The notes: generated from the letters alone by a model not told the origin. DNA of 64,000 nucleotides from Thermococcus barophilus MP (GCF_000151105.2 NC_014804.1:1364001-1428000), one strand, 5' to 3'; counted from the first letter of the stretch, positions 42,069 to 52,485 are shown. Numbers and translations are program-made.

Positions 42069-42913
42069 AGTTTTATCCTCTCGTATTTCTTCTTCATCAA
42101 GATTGCATCTCCCTCAATGTTGGGGCTTTCACTTATTACAACACCTTTCACCCTGAACTCTTTCAGCACTTTAAGCAAGTCCTCCCATCTCAAATCGCTC
42201 TCCTGAAGGTTCAAATGATGCTTTTCACCCTTCTCGGTATAGTGGATTCCACTTACGTGAATGTGCATGTTATCTAAAGCCTCTCTTCCAAGTTCCTGCT
42301 CAATCAGTGAAAGCATTTCACGCCACTCTTCTGCTGTGTTCAGTTTTCCTTTGTCTCTCGCATGTGCATGGGCAAAATCTATAGCGGGCAAAACCATCTC
42401 CACATCCTGACTCAGCTTTATCAGCTCCTTGAGCTCGCCAAACTGAGTTGGTTTTCCTGTGAGTTCTGGCCTTATCCAGATTTCTATCCCCTTGTCTTGG
42501 AGTTGTCTGACAATGTCTTTAATCTCATTTTTAATCTTCTCATATACTGTTTCTGGAGGTTGCTTAAGGTAATAGCCGGCATGAAACACAACGCTCCAGC
42601 CACCGGCTTCATGCAAACGTTCAGCACTCTGAATAATCCTCTTCTTGCTTGCCTCAACCTTGCTCTTCTCTGCAGCGTTGAGATTTATGTAGTATGGAGC
42701 ATGAGCCGTTAAAAGGACATCATGCCTCTGAGCAACGTACTTTATTTTCTTTGCCATTTCCGGGGAGATGTTTACACCTCTTACAAACTCAAGCTCCATT
42801 GCATCTAATCCAAGCTCCCTAACCCGCTGAATTCCGGTGATAGTTGAGGGTTTTGGGGTTGAGAGCGGAATCCCCGCTGTTCCAAACCTCAATCTGTCTA
42901 TCCTAATCTTCAT
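42065..42913 (-). CDS. nfo: Endonuclease IV-like AP endonuclease
   Basis: The 282-residue product is a xylose-isomerase-like TIM barrel with Nfo motifs: RFGTAGIPLS, LTAHAPYYINL, VVFHAGYY, IRPELTGKPTQFG, PAIDFAHAHARDKG, MHIHVSGIHY and VVISESPNIEGDA, which supply the His/Asp/Glu zinc ligands. It cleaves 5' of abasic sites in base-excision repair. GGTGATGGGAG precedes the ATG at 42913. Confidence 0.85.
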   Translation of the reverse strand: MKIRIDRLRFGTAGIPLSTPKPSTITGIQRVRELGLDAMELEFVRGVNISPEMAKKIKYVAQRHDVLLTAHAPYYINLNAAEKSKVEASKKRIIQSAERLHEAGGWSVVFHAGYYLKQPPETVYEKIKNEIKDIVRQLQDKGIEIWIRPELTGKPTQFGELKELIKLSQDVEMVLPAIDFAHAHARDKGKLNTAEEWREMLSLIEQELGREALDNMHIHVSGIHYTEKGEKHHLNLQESDLRWEDLLKVLKEFRVKGVVISESPNIEGDAILMKKKYERIKL

Positions 42914-42955
42914 CTCCCATCACCAATAGAAAATTAGGCTTTCCTAATTATAAAT

Positions 42956-44026
42956 CTATGGTCTGTCTATGCTTGTGTTTAGGAGTTTCTCAAGCTTTGA
43001 GAGTGACTCGTCTAATTCTTTTTCAAGTTCAAGTAGCTTATCCTTCAAGCGCTTTATCCTTCTTTCTTGTTCCAGAATTTGTTTCTTGATAGCCTCAATT
43101 TCGCTTTCAAATTTTCTTTTCTCACGAAGAATTTCGGCTCTTTTATTTTCTAACTCCCTCAGCTTCCGCTTTCTCTCTTGGATTTCTTTCGATTTGGATT
43201 CTAAGTTCTCCAAGATCCAGTCTGCGGTCTGCTTGTATTTTCCCTCCAATCTGCTCCTTATTTTAATTAAAAAGCTCAAGAACTCTTCCGGATGCTCGAT
43301 TCCATATGAGCTGTCTTTTAAAATTTCATTAGCTGTTTTCTCTCCAGTACGCATTCTCTTTATGGGTTTTTGAAGCTTTGATATTTTGGATCGAATTTCA
43401 ATTTCGTCTTTTGCAATCAAAGAGTTCAGAGTTCTAATTTCAGATTCAATTTTTTCCAGTTCTTTCTCCAGTTCGGCAATTTTTGATTTAAACTCCCTTT
43501 CCTTTTCCCCAAGTTCATTTTTTAAAAGTCTTAAATCCCCTTCTTCGTTTTCAAGCTGCCTCCTGGCATATTCAATGTCACTTAAAATAGAATCAAGTTC
43601 AATTGGTTCAATGCTGATCTCGGATACCTTTCTAATGTATTCGGAGTACTCCTCAGAAACGGCTTTCAAAAGCTTGTTTATTGCGTATATCTCCTTTTCA
43701 AATACCAAAAGGAGATACTTCCCATGGGAAATATGGAGCTTAGAGAGCTCTGGGAGAAATCTGCCCAGCTCCTCAATGTTTTCAATTCTCTCAAGTGTCC
43801 TTCTTAGAGTATCAACATAACTCCTTCTTTCCCTTTCCACAATCTTCTTGATCCTGTCATCAATTTTCTTTGAAATCTCCTTTTTTTCAAGCTTTTCAAG
43901 ATTTTTTAGGATTTCTTTTTTCTTTTTTAAAAGTTTAGAGGTGTATTGTTCTTTAAGCCTTTTCTGCTTATCTTCAGCTTCTTTTTTTCTTTTTTCATAC
44001 TCCTTCAGGGCTTTTTCCAATTTCAA
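42956..44026 (-). CDS. Long coiled-coil protein downstream of DUF373
   Basis: The product is almost entirely charged coiled coil (for example ENEEGDLRLLKNELGEKERE and a second coil near the end), with a short break around RMRTGEKTANEILKDSSYG. It looks like the arms of an SMC/Rad50-type protein but has no ATPase. The start is uncertain: TTG at 44026 (GGGAG 4 nt upstream) is used here; a TTG at 44068 would overlap DUF373 by 74 nt. It overlaps the DUF373 gene end, so the two are co-translated. Function unknown. Confidence 0.65.
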   Translation of the reverse strand: MKLEKALKEYEKRKKEAEDKQKRLKEQYTSKLLKKKKEILKNLEKLEKKEISKKIDDRIKKIVERERRSYVDTLRRTLERIENIEELGRFLPELSKLHISHGKYLLLVFEKEIYAINKLLKAVSEEYSEYIRKVSEISIEPIELDSILSDIEYARRQLENEEGDLRLLKNELGEKEREFKSKIAELEKELEKIESEIRTLNSLIAKDEIEIRSKISKLQKPIKRMRTGEKTANEILKDSSYGIEHPEEFLSFLIKIRSRLEGKYKQTADWILENLESKSKEIQERKRKLRELENKRAEILREKRKFESEIEAIKKQILEQERRIKRLKDKLLELEKELDESLSKLEKLLNTSIDRP

Positions 44027-45125
44027 TTTTCTCCCATCCCTTAACTTTCTCCCTAAGATAGATCCCAATTAAAGTTCCAACAACAACATCTCCTATTGCC
44101 ATGACGATTTTTTTGAAGAACTGTAGCAGATAGGGGGATACAGTGGACATTGCATACAAGGTAGTCAGGTCAATGGTTATCCAAAGAGCCGGAAGTAAGA
44201 GCAGACCAGTGATATAATACCAAATATGCGGATCCTTCCTCAAATATGACTGAAGAACTTTCCCAAGCACCATAACGCCTAATCCTACCACAAAGGGAGT
44301 CTTTAAGATGTTCAGATAAAGCAAGACTGCAATTAACTGAGTGCCTGGCAATCCTCCAAGCTTTTCCATCGCTATGTATTCCAGATTGAGGTATGCATTT
44401 ATAGCTCCAGCCACCATTACCAGCATACCAGCGATGACTGAAATAAACTCGATAAAGCCCTTTGTTATTGTTTCCCTTAAAGACACGTGTATCCTAAAGC
44501 CCTTCGAGAAGAGATATGTCCCAATTATAAACAGTATTGTTCCAGTAACTGTTGCAGAGACTATCTGGACACTCTGGGGATACTTGACAGAAATAAGTTT
44601 TGCAACTCCATAAAGGAGCATTACAAGTCCAGTAAGTCCAAATACAACCTTTGCAACTTCCGGTTCGCTGAGTATTTCCTTAAGATACCTGTAAATAATG
44701 TAATATGTTGTCTCAATGCTCTCACTTTGCTTAACAACAACTCTGCGCGAGCTTATTATTGGAACCTTAGAAGTTATAATTGGAAAAATCTGCTCATCTT
44801 CAGCCCCATCTGTGACCGGGATAATTCCATCAGCTGGAAACACTTTCAGAACTTCATCAAGCTGTTTGCTTAATTCTAAATCACTCTTTACACCAACGTC
44901 ATGGTGACCTGTAATGAGGGCAACTTTAACATCCTCAAACTCACCGCTCTCTTTAAGCTCATCATGAAGCTTAACAGCGGCATAAACAACGTTGGCATCA
45001 CTATCCTCTGGATCTGCCAAGCTAAGCTTAAGGGCAGCGTCTATACATGCATCTCGCCCAATAACCGGACCTTTTACCCCAGCTTTAACCCCAAAGTCGT
45101 CATCTCTGTCAATTGCCAAAACCAA
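43995..45125 (-). CDS. DUF373 family membrane protein
   Basis: The 376-residue product has the DUF373 N-terminal domain (AIDRDDDFG, ITGHHDVGVKSDLELSKQ, VTDGAEDEQIFPII), then about seven membrane helices and a cytosolic tail. It is an archaeal family of unknown function. The start used is TTG at 45125. The conserved family start is a few residues earlier, and an ATT at 45134 has GGAGGG 6 nt upstream, so initiation may be non-canonical. It lies between the DUF77 gene (upstream) and the coiled-coil gene (overlapping). Confidence 0.85.
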   Translation of the reverse strand: MVLAIDRDDDFGVKAGVKGPVIGRDACIDAALKLSLADPEDSDANVVYAAVKLHDELKESGEFEDVKVALITGHHDVGVKSDLELSKQLDEVLKVFPADGIIPVTDGAEDEQIFPIITSKVPIISSRRVVVKQSESIETTYYIIYRYLKEILSEPEVAKVVFGLTGLVMLLYGVAKLISVKYPQSVQIVSATVTGTILFIIGTYLFSKGFRIHVSLRETITKGFIEFISVIAGMLVMVAGAINAYLNLEYIAMEKLGGLPGTQLIAVLLYLNILKTPFVVGLGVMVLGKVLQSYLRKDPHIWYYITGLLLLPALWITIDLTTLYAMSTVSPYLLQFFKKIVMAIGDVVVGTLIGIYLREKVKGWEKIEIGKSPEGV

Positions 45126-45136
45126 AACCCTAATTT

Positions 45137-45439
45137 TTAACCCTCCCGGGCTTTCTCCAACACTGACTCAACTTTATCTTCCATCTTAACCTTTTTATCT
45201 CTTCTGTCATCAATTCGAATCGTCGTTGAAACCCTTTTTGCTCCAAGCTTGAACATGAGCTCATGGGCCTCTTCAATTACTTTAAGACCCTCTGAAACTG
45301 TAGGGACTTCAATTATGGTACCCATAGGTGTCAGCTGATACTTTACACCCTTCTTCTCTAAAAGCTTTATTACCTCGGCAACGTACTTGCTCAGGCTGAG
45401 CTCTCCAAGGGGCACTATGACAAACTCAATGATGACCAT
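45137..45439 (-). CDS. Thiamine-binding protein, MTH1187/YkoF-like (DUF77)
   Basis: The 100-residue product (MVIIEFVIVPLGELSLSKYV...YQLTPMGTIIEVP...STTIRIDDR) is the MTH1187 family, a ferredoxin-like fold that binds thiamine or related pyrimidines. The ATG at 45439 has AGGTGTCGAAA upstream. It starts a three-gene minus-strand run with DUF373 and the coiled-coil protein. Confidence 0.85.
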   Translation of the reverse strand: MVIIEFVIVPLGELSLSKYVAEVIKLLEKKGVKYQLTPMGTIIEVPTVSEGLKVIEEAHELMFKLGAKRVSTTIRIDDRRDKKVKMEDKVESVLEKAREG

Positions 45440-45533
45440 TTTCGACACCTAACTAAGCTAAGCTCGACAATTTTTTAAGCTTTGCGCAACACCTTAAAAT
45501 ACTCCAAAGACGTAAGAAAATGTGGTGAGGGAT

Positions 45534-46157
45534 ATGCACAAAATCAAAGATGAATGGGGGGAGTTCTTAGTCAAGCTCGCGAGGAGAGCAATTGAAGAGT
45601 ATTTAAAGAGTGGAAAAATTATTAAGCCTCCAAAGGACACTCCAGAAGAGCTTTGGGAAAAGATGGGAGTTTTTGTTACTCTAAACAGGCACGGTGTTCC
45701 AAAGCAGACAGCACTTAGAGGTTGTATTGGATTTCCCCTGCCGATCTACCCACTCGTTGAAGCTACAATAAAGGCTGCCATATATGCAGCTGTTGATGAT
45801 CCCCGCTTTCCTCCAGTAAGTTTGGATGAGATGAACAACATAATAATTGAAGTCAGTGTTCTAACTCCTCCTGAGTTAATTGAGGGCCCTCCAGAAGAAA
45901 GACCGAAGAAAATTAAGGTCGGAAGAGATGGCTTGATAATCGAAAAGGGCATCTATTCGGGGCTTTTGCTACCTCAAGTGCCGATTGAATGGGGCTGGGA
46001 TGAGGAAGAGTTTTTAGCAGAGACATGCTGGAAAGCCGGTCTGCCTCCAGACTGCTGGCTTGATCCAGACACAAAAGTCTACAAATTCACGGCGGAAATA
46101 TTTGAGGAAGAGTATCCGAGGGGACCTGTAAAGAGGAAGCCCCTTAGCCAAACTTAG
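45534..46157 (+). CDS. AMMECR1 domain protein
   Basis: The 207-residue product has the invariant LRGCIG motif (61-66), DPRFPPVSLDEM, SVLTPPELIEG, GLIIEKGIYSGLLLPQV and CWKAGLPPDCWLDPD, all characteristic of AMMECR1/Memo-associated proteins. Its biochemical role is unclear; an RNA or modification role is suspected for the family. GGTGAGGGAT precedes the ATG at 45534. Confidence 0.9.
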   Translation: MHKIKDEWGEFLVKLARRAIEEYLKSGKIIKPPKDTPEELWEKMGVFVTLNRHGVPKQTALRGCIGFPLPIYPLVEATIKAAIYAAVDDPRFPPVSLDEMNNIIIEVSVLTPPELIEGPPEERPKKIKVGRDGLIIEKGIYSGLLLPQVPIEWGWDEEEFLAETCWKAGLPPDCWLDPDTKVYKFTAEIFEEEYPRGPVKRKPLSQT

Positions 46158-46184
46158 CAATGGTAGTAACACCAGGGGAATTAG

Positions 46185-47402
46185 ATGGATGTAATCAAAA
46201 AATACAAAGTCCTCTATGCTCTAATGAACACAGGCTTTGTGGGAAACATCTTAGTCATCTACTACCTTGCAAAGGGCTTAACATACACTCAAATCGGAAT
46301 AGCAACCGCAATATCAACCATCGGCTTCTTCCTCTTTGAAGTCCCAACGGGAGTAGTTGGGGATAAAATAAGCCGAAAGAAAAGCGTGCTAATCGGCTTA
46401 ACACTCTTCCCAATCGGCACAATAATCCTAATATTCTTAAAAAACTTCCCCATGCTGATAGCTTACTCAATAATAACCTCCCTCAGCGTAACATTCATCA
46501 GCGGAAGCTTAGAAGCATGGCTATACGACAATCTAAAACACTTAGGCAAAGAAAAAGAGTATAGAGAACTCATGAAGGAAATAAAAACAATAACCCTACC
46601 ATTATCAGCAATAACAATCGTAATCGGAAGCCTCTTAGCCCAAGAATACGGCTTCAAACTACCACTAATCCTAAAATTAATCCTCGAAATAACAACGCTC
46701 ATGACAGCCCTCAGCATTCCCGAATATGAGTTTAAGAAGCCCGAACTTGCCTATCATGTTCATGTTTTGCACTCAATCAAGGAACTAATGAAACCAAACT
46801 TATTCTGGCTAATCATCATGGCAATAACCGTAACCATGTCAATCAACCAATTTCGACAATACTTCGAGCCTTACTTGGGCAACATCTTAGCCCAAAGCCT
46901 CAAAACAACAATAATGGAAACGTTAGGACTTTTGGGACTAATCGAAGCAATAGTAAAAGTCCTACCCAAAATAATCGGCGTTAGACTTAAAGAAAAATGG
47001 AGTGCCTTTGCCTACTCAATAGCACCCGTGAGCATTCCAATACTTACGGCTCTCTCAGTAATTTATCAAAACCCAGTCTTCATCGTGATACTTGGAGTTA
47101 TTGCAACAATAATCAATACTGCCTTTGCCTTCAACTTTGGCATTGAACTGCAAGTAAGAATCTCCAGCGAAAAAAGAGCTACCCTAATTTCACTCTACTC
47201 AATGATTTCAGCCCTGATAATGGCATTTTTCTACGGAATCTACGGTTTTGCCGTTGATAAATTAGGCTTAGCAGAGGCAAGATTAGTGTTCGCCCTAATC
47301 CTCTCTGGCATTGGCTTAGCATTCAAAGGAGCACAAACAATCGGAATCCTAAAAGAACCCCTAAAACTAAAACATCTCCAACTACATTCAAAAGAGAAAT
47401 AG
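46185..47402 (+). CDS. Major facilitator superfamily transporter
   Basis: The 405-residue protein has 11-12 membrane helices and the MFS loop between helices 2 and 3 (GVVGDKISRKKSVLIGL). The rest is a DHA1-like efflux architecture. GGGGAATTAG precedes the ATG. The coding strand looks unusually A-rich and C-ending (many ATA, CTA and AAC codons) compared with neighbours, which could reflect recent transfer. Substrate unknown. Confidence 0.85.
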   Translation: MDVIKKYKVLYALMNTGFVGNILVIYYLAKGLTYTQIGIATAISTIGFFLFEVPTGVVGDKISRKKSVLIGLTLFPIGTIILIFLKNFPMLIAYSIITSLSVTFISGSLEAWLYDNLKHLGKEKEYRELMKEIKTITLPLSAITIVIGSLLAQEYGFKLPLILKLILEITTLMTALSIPEYEFKKPELAYHVHVLHSIKELMKPNLFWLIIMAITVTMSINQFRQYFEPYLGNILAQSLKTTIMETLGLLGLIEAIVKVLPKIIGVRLKEKWSAFAYSIAPVSIPILTALSVIYQNPVFIVILGVIATIINTAFAFNFGIELQVRISSEKRATLISLYSMISALIMAFFYGIYGFAVDKLGLAEARLVFALILSGIGLAFKGAQTIGILKEPLKLKHLQLHSKEK

Positions 47403-47424
47403 AGATGTCACGAACAAACACGAA

Positions 47425-48780
47425 TTATTCTTTCCTCAATTTCGCAATGAAAAAGCTGTTGCAGTCATGCAGATGAGTCCAAGCTCTGAAAACTTTATCT
47501 CCAATCTCCAAAAAGCCCCTTTCACCCCAGCTGAATGGATAATCAACAAGCTCAAAGCCAATCTTATTCATTGCATATTTAATGTTCTCTTCGTTTTCAT
47601 CGATTCTGATTGAGCATGTCGAGTAAGTCATCTCCCCACCAATCCTTAGGTTGCGATAAGCATTCCTCAGCATAGCTTTCTGCACTTGGATAACCTTCTT
47701 GATTTTCCTCTCATCAAAACGCCACTTCACCTCCGGGAACTGCCTGTAAGTACCCGAACTTGAGCACGGAGCATCAAGGATAATCCTATCGAACTCCTCT
47801 TTTTCCTTGAACTTCATTCCGTCGGCATGAACAAGCTTAACATTCCTGACTCCCAGAATCTTCATCTTCTCACGCATCTTGTTGAGTCTCTCCAAAGAGT
47901 AATCAACAGCTATTATCTCACCAGTATTTTCCATTAGATGAGCAACGTGGAATGTTTTACTTCCAGGAGCAGCCGCCAGATCTAAAATCCTCTCTCCTTT
48001 TTCTGGGCCTAAAACATGAGCAACATAAGCTGAAGCTAAGTCTTGAATGACAAAGTAGCCCTGCTTGTACCATTCAAGCCTTGTAATTGGAGTCTTGTAT
48101 TCTAAAATCTTGAGAACATCATCAACCGGAGTTCTGGCAACCCTGACGTTATGCTCCTCCAAATAATCAGCTAAGCTGTCAATATCTGTTTTAATGGGAT
48201 TCACCCTTACATAGTAGCGCTGAGCCCTGTTGTTGCTTAGCAGAAGCCTAATAGCATCATCATAACCGAGCAGCTCGATTGCATATTCAACGTACCATCT
48301 TGGATGAGAGAACTTAACACTCAAATACTCAATTCTGTCCTTCTCTTTTAGCTTTTTCAAAGCTTTTTCGAGGTTAAAGTTCTCCACTTCTCTAAGCAAA
48401 GCATTCACAAACTTAGCTTTTGCCAGATCATATTTCTCCTTAACAACTCTAACAACGGAATCAGTGGCAATTGCTGGGTTTACTCCTTTAAACTTCATTT
48501 CAAAAACACCAATTCTAATTAAATTAGCCAAATAAAGCTCTAAATCTTCAATTTTTGAACCCTTGAGAACAGAGTTCACTATGAAGTCAATTTTCTTTCT
48601 CCATTTTTCAATTTCAAATACATAAGCATGAGCTAACCCACGAGCTTTTTCCCTATCTTTTCCGCTGACTCGCTTAAAAACCCTCTCAAGAGCATTTTTT
48701 GAAGAGAGCTCACGCTCATCAATTAATGTCAGTATGTCAGCTATGAGCTCGTGAAGAGTTATGCGATAAAACAGCTCCAT
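47425..48780 (-). CDS. RsmB/NOP2/Sun family RNA m5C methyltransferase
   Basis: The 451-residue product has an N-terminal NusB-like helical domain and a PUA/RNA-binding lead-in, then the Rossmann methyltransferase: DLAAAPGSKTFHVAHLM, IILDAPCSSSGTYRQFPEVKW (first catalytic Cys) and MTYSTCSIRIDENE (second Cys). It methylates C5 of cytosine in rRNA or tRNA. The ATG at 48780 has GGTAGGAGC upstream; the frame extends further to 48840 but without a site. It is divergent from polB. Confidence 0.9.
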   Translation of the reverse strand: MELFYRITLHELIADILTLIDERELSSKNALERVFKRVSGKDREKARGLAHAYVFEIEKWRKKIDFIVNSVLKGSKIEDLELYLANLIRIGVFEMKFKGVNPAIATDSVVRVVKEKYDLAKAKFVNALLREVENFNLEKALKKLKEKDRIEYLSVKFSHPRWYVEYAIELLGYDDAIRLLLSNNRAQRYYVRVNPIKTDIDSLADYLEEHNVRVARTPVDDVLKILEYKTPITRLEWYKQGYFVIQDLASAYVAHVLGPEKGERILDLAAAPGSKTFHVAHLMENTGEIIAVDYSLERLNKMREKMKILGVRNVKLVHADGMKFKEKEEFDRIILDAPCSSSGTYRQFPEVKWRFDERKIKKVIQVQKAMLRNAYRNLRIGGEMTYSTCSIRIDENEENIKYAMNKIGFELVDYPFSWGERGFLEIGDKVFRAWTHLHDCNSFFIAKLRKE

Positions 48781-48862
48781 GCTCCTACCTTCGATGGAGA
48801 GTTTAAAAATTTGGTGGAAAATTTTATCTAAAATGGGCATGTATTTTTAAAAGGGTGAAATT

Positions 48863-51800
48863 ATGATTCTCGATACTGACTACATCACGAAAGATGGAAA
48901 GCCCATAATCAGGATTTTCAAGAAAGAAAATGGCGAGTTTAAGATAGAGCTTGACAGAAACTTCCAGCCTTACATTTACGCTCTTCTTGAAAGTGATGAT
49001 GCTATTGAAGAGGTTAAAAAAATAACGGCAAAAAGAGGAAACAAAACTGTCAGAGTTTTGAAAGCTGAAAAAGTTCAGAAAAAGTTTTTGGGAAGACCAA
49101 TAGAGGTGTGGAAGCTCATTTTTGAACATCCACAAGACGTTCCAGCGATTAGAGAAAAAATAAGGGAGCATCCAAAAGTAATTGACATTTTTGAATATGA
49201 CATACCTTTCGCAAAGCGTTATCTCATTGATAAGGGTTTAATCCCGATGGAAGGAGATGAAGAGCTCAAACTCCTTGCCTTTGACATAGAGACCTTCTAC
49301 CACGAGGGGGAGCAGTTCGGAGAAGGCGAGATAATAATGATTAGCTATGCTGATGAAAATGAGGCAAAAGTTATAACTTGGAAGAAAATTGATCTGCCGT
49401 ATGTTGAGGTTGTTTCCAGCGAGAGGGAGATGATAAAGCGCTTTGTTCAAATCATCAGGGAGAAAGATCCAGATGTCCTCATAACCTACAACGGAGACAA
49501 CTTCGATCTGCCGTATTTAATCAAGAGAGCTCAGAAATTAGGACTGAGGTTGTTCATTTCAAGAGATAAGGAAAATCCGGAGCCGAAGATACAAAGAATG
49601 GGTGACAGATTTGCCGTTGAAATCAAGGGAAGGATCCATTTTGACCTCTTCCCTGTTGTGAGGAGGACAATAAATCTGCCCACCTATACTCTTGAGGCTG
49701 TATACGAAGCGGTCTTAGGCAAGAAGAAAACCAAACTTGAGGCTGCGGAGATAACTGCAATATGGGAAAGTGAAGAAGGAATGAAGGAACTTGCAAAATA
49801 CTCAATGGAAGATGCTAAAGCGACCTATGAATTGGGCAGAGAGTTCTTCCCTATGGAAGCGGAGTTAGCAAGGCTTATCGGGCAAAGTGTCTGGGATGTC
49901 TCCCGTTCGAGCACAGGGAACTTGGTTGAGTGGTTTTTACTGAGGATTGCATACCAGAGAAACGAACTTGCTCCGAACAAACCAAGCGACGAGGAGTATC
50001 AGAGGAGGCTGAGAACGACATATCTTGGAGGCTATGTTAAAGAGCCGGAAAGAGGATTATGGGAGAACATTGTTTATTTAGATTTTAGGTGTCATCCAGC
50101 CGATACAAAGGTTGTTGTTAAGGGGAAGGGCATCGTCAATATAAGCGAAGTCAGGGAAGGAGACTATGTCTTGGGAATAAATGGCTGGCATAAAGTGCTG
50201 AAAGTATGGGAGTATGACTATGATGGTGAGCTTGTGAATGTAAATGGGCTTAAATGCACTCCAAACCATAAGCTACCTGTGGTTACACAGAAAAAGCGAC
50301 AAACTGTAATACGGGACAGCTATGCAAAATCTATGTTAACCAATAAAGTTAAAGGAAGAATTATTGCCACACACCTCTTTGAATCAATAGGGGAAATTGA
50401 AAAAAGAAAATCAGAGTTTTCTGAGGAATTCATCCTAAAAAGTGAGCTTGCCGGCATAATTTTAGCAGAGGGACACTTGCTAAGAAAGGATATCAGATAC
50501 TTTGACTCTTCACGGAGGAGACACCGAGTATCGCATCAGTATAGGGTCGCGATAACTGTCAATGAAGATGAAAAGGAGCTCATAGACCGTATAAACTATA
50601 TCTTTGAAAAGCTCTTTGGCTGTAAACCGTCAATAAAAAGAAAAAAGAACAGCAAAGCCCTAACATTACAGTGCGCTAAGAAATCAGTTTACTTAGAAAT
50701 CGAGAATATCATGAGGGAAATTGAAAACCTTGATGCCGCTTCGGTGCTTAGAGGCTTCTTTGAAGGAGACGGCACCATAAACACGGTTAGGAGAACAGTT
50801 GTAGCAAACCAAGGAACAAGGAACAAAAAGAAAATTGAGCTCGTATCTAAGCTGTTGAACAAACTTGGCATTAGGCACTCCACATATACCTACACAGACG
50901 AAAAGAATGGGAAGAGATACACACGTTACATAATTGAAATCCCATGGCGGGGAGAGCTTGTTAAATTCGCAATTTTGGTAGGATTTATAAGCACAAGAAA
51001 AAAAGAGCTTTTAAAACAGATTATCGAGCAGAAAGAAATGTATCAAATAGAAAACAGCGGCTTTTACAGGTTAAATGAAATTCATGCAACAAAAGAATAC
51101 TACAAGGGCAAAGTTTATGATTTGACCCTTGATGGTGCTCCCTACTATTTCGCAAATGGAATTCTAACCCACAACTCTCTGTATCCTTCAATAATCATCA
51201 CACATAACGTTTCGCCCGATACCCTCGAAAGAGAAGGTTGTAAAAACTATGATGTTGCCCCGATTGTTGGCTATAAGTTCTGCAAAGATTTCAAAGGATT
51301 TATATCATCCATACTTGAAGAGCTCATTGAAACAAGGACAAAGATAAAGAAGGAGATGAAAGCCACAATCGATCCCATAAAGAGGAAGATGCTTGATTAC
51401 AGGCAAAAAGCTGTGAAGCTTTTGGCAAATTCTCATTACGGTTATATGGGGTATCCAAAGGCGAGATGGTATTCAAAGGAATGTGCCGAGAGTGTAACGG
51501 CATGGGGAAGAACATACATAGAGATGACGATTAAAGAAATAGAGGAAAAATTCGGGTTTAAAGTTCTATATGCCGACACAGATGGACTCTATGCGACAAT
51601 ACCCGATGCTGACGCTGAGACTATCAAGAAGAAGGCTAAAGAGTTCTTAAAATACATCAACTCTAAACTCCCCGGGTTGCTGGAGCTTGAGTATGAAGGC
51701 TTTTACTTAAGAGGGTTCTTCGTTACAAAAAAGAGGTATGCAGTGATAGATGAAGAAGGAAAGATAACCACAAGGGGACTCGAGGTTGTGAGGAGGGACT

Positions 51801-52279
51801 GGAGCGAGATAGCAAAGGAAACCCAGGCAAAGGTCTTAGAGGCAATTCTGAAGGATGGTAGCGTTGAGAAGGCCGTTGAAATAGTCAAGAAAGTGGTTGA
51901 AGACTTGGCAAAGTATAAAGTTCCACTTGAAAAGCTCGTGATACACGAGCAGATAACAAAAAGCTTGGACGAGTATAAAGCCACCGGGCCGCATGTTGCG
52001 GTTGCAAGGAGGCTCAAAGCTAAGGGGATTAAAGTGAGACCGGGGATGATAATCAGCTATATAATCCTCAAGGGGGACAAAAAGATAAGTGACAGGGCGA
52101 TTCTATTGAGCGAATATGATCCAAAGAAGCACAAGTACGATCCGGATTATTACATTGAGCACCAAGTTCTGCCAGCAGTTTTAAGGATTTTGGAGGCTTT
52201 CGGATACAGGAAGGAAGATTTAAGATATCAGAAGACTAAGCAACTTGGATTGGGAGCCTGGCTGAATGTCAAGAAATGA
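48863..52279 (+). CDS. polB: Family B DNA polymerase precursor with an intein
   Basis: The 1138-residue precursor has exteins totalling 776 residues, the usual size for Thermococcales PolB. The N-terminal uracil-sensing domain and 3'-5' exonuclease ([33 protein letters not shown]) are intact. Polymerase motif A is split by the intein (YLDFR / SLYPSI); motif B is [18 protein letters not shown] and motif C is YADTDG. It is the replicative/repair polymerase. GGGTGAAATT precedes the ATG. The motif B His differs from the Tyr/Phe I would expect from KOD and Pfu. Confidence 0.97.
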   Translation: MILDTDYITKDGKPIIRIFKKENGEFKIELDRNFQPYIYALLESDDAIEEVKKITAKRGNKTVRVLKAEKVQKKFLGRPIEVWKLIFEHPQDVPAIREKIREHPKVIDIFEYDIPFAKRYLIDKGLIPMEGDEELKLLAFDIETFYHEGEQFGEGEIIMISYADENEAKVITWKKIDLPYVEVVSSEREMIKRFVQIIREKDPDVLITYNGDNFDLPYLIKRAQKLGLRLFISRDKENPEPKIQRMGDRFAVEIKGRIHFDLFPVVRRTINLPTYTLEAVYEAVLGKKKTKLEAAEITAIWESEEGMKELAKYSMEDAKATYELGREFFPMEAELARLIGQSVWDVSRSSTGNLVEWFLLRIAYQRNELAPNKPSDEEYQRRLRTTYLGGYVKEPERGLWENIVYLDFRCHPADTKVVVKGKGIVNISEVREGDYVLGINGWHKVLKVWEYDYDGELVNVNGLKCTPNHKLPVVTQKKRQTVIRDSYAKSMLTNKVKGRIIATHLFESIGEIEKRKSEFSEEFILKSELAGIILAEGHLLRKDIRYFDSSRRRHRVSHQYRVAITVNEDEKELIDRINYIFEKLFGCKPSIKRKKNSKALTLQCAKKSVYLEIENIMREIENLDAASVLRGFFEGDGTINTVRRTVVANQGTRNKKKIELVSKLLNKLGIRHSTYTYTDEKNGKRYTRYIIEIPWRGELVKFAILVGFISTRKKELLKQIIEQKEMYQIENSGFYRLNEIHATKEYYKGKVYDLTLDGAPYYFANGILTHNSLYPSIIITHNVSPDTLEREGCKNYDVAPIVGYKFCKDFKGFISSILEELIETRTKIKKEMKATIDPIKRKMLDYRQKAVKLLANSHYGYMGYPKARWYSKECAESVTAWGRTYIEMTIKEIEEKFGFKVLYADTDGLYATIPDADAETIKKKAKEFLKYINSKLPGLLELEYEGFYLRGFFVTKKRYAVIDEEGKITTRGLEVVRRDWSEIAKETQAKVLEAILKDGSVEKAVEIVKKVVEDLAKYKVPLEKLVIHEQITKSLDEYKATGPHVAVARRLKAKGIKVRPGMIISYIILKGDKKISDRAILLSEYDPKKHKYDPDYYIEHQVLPAVLRILEAFGYRKEDLRYQKTKQLGLGAWLNVKK
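50090..51175 (+). mobile_element. Intein with LAGLIDADG homing endonuclease in polB motif A
   Basis: The insert covers residues 410-771 (362 aa), the same site and size as the KOD pol-1 intein. It begins with Cys ([10 protein letters not shown]) and ends ILTHN, followed by extein Ser, so Cys1, the penultimate His and the C-terminal Asn needed for splicing are present. Dodecapeptide motifs [11 protein letters not shown] and [12 protein letters not shown] indicate an LAGLIDADG endonuclease with acidic residues in place; homing ability is therefore plausible. Confidence 0.95.
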
Positions 52280-52288
52280 GGTGATTTA

Positions 52289-52471
52289 ATGAAATAGAAT
52301 GAGCAGGAAAAAAGAGAACTCCTGAAGAAAGCATTAAAACTGCTGGAACAGAGTGAAAGCTCAGTAGAAGATGGCTTTTTCCACCAGAATAATAAGGGAA
52401 TCAAGAGACAAAAATTAAGATTCCAAAGAGTTCTTCAGTTTACACTTTTTATCACCCTACAAATAAACTAA
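52289..52471 (+). pseudogene. Degraded small gene just after polB
   Basis: GGTGAT lies 3 nt before ATG AAA TAG, so the third codon is a stop. The same frame then stays open for 57 codons (NEQEKRELLKKALKLLEQSE...) to TAA at 52469-52471. The early part is a well-formed amphipathic helix. After about codon 25, another frame gives a more protein-like sequence (RIIRESRDK, then DSKEFFSLHFLSPYK), which suggests a frameshift in the T-rich GGCTTTTTCC as well. The likely original is a small helical protein. Confidence 0.4.
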
Positions 52472-52485
52472 TGAGAATTCAGAAC

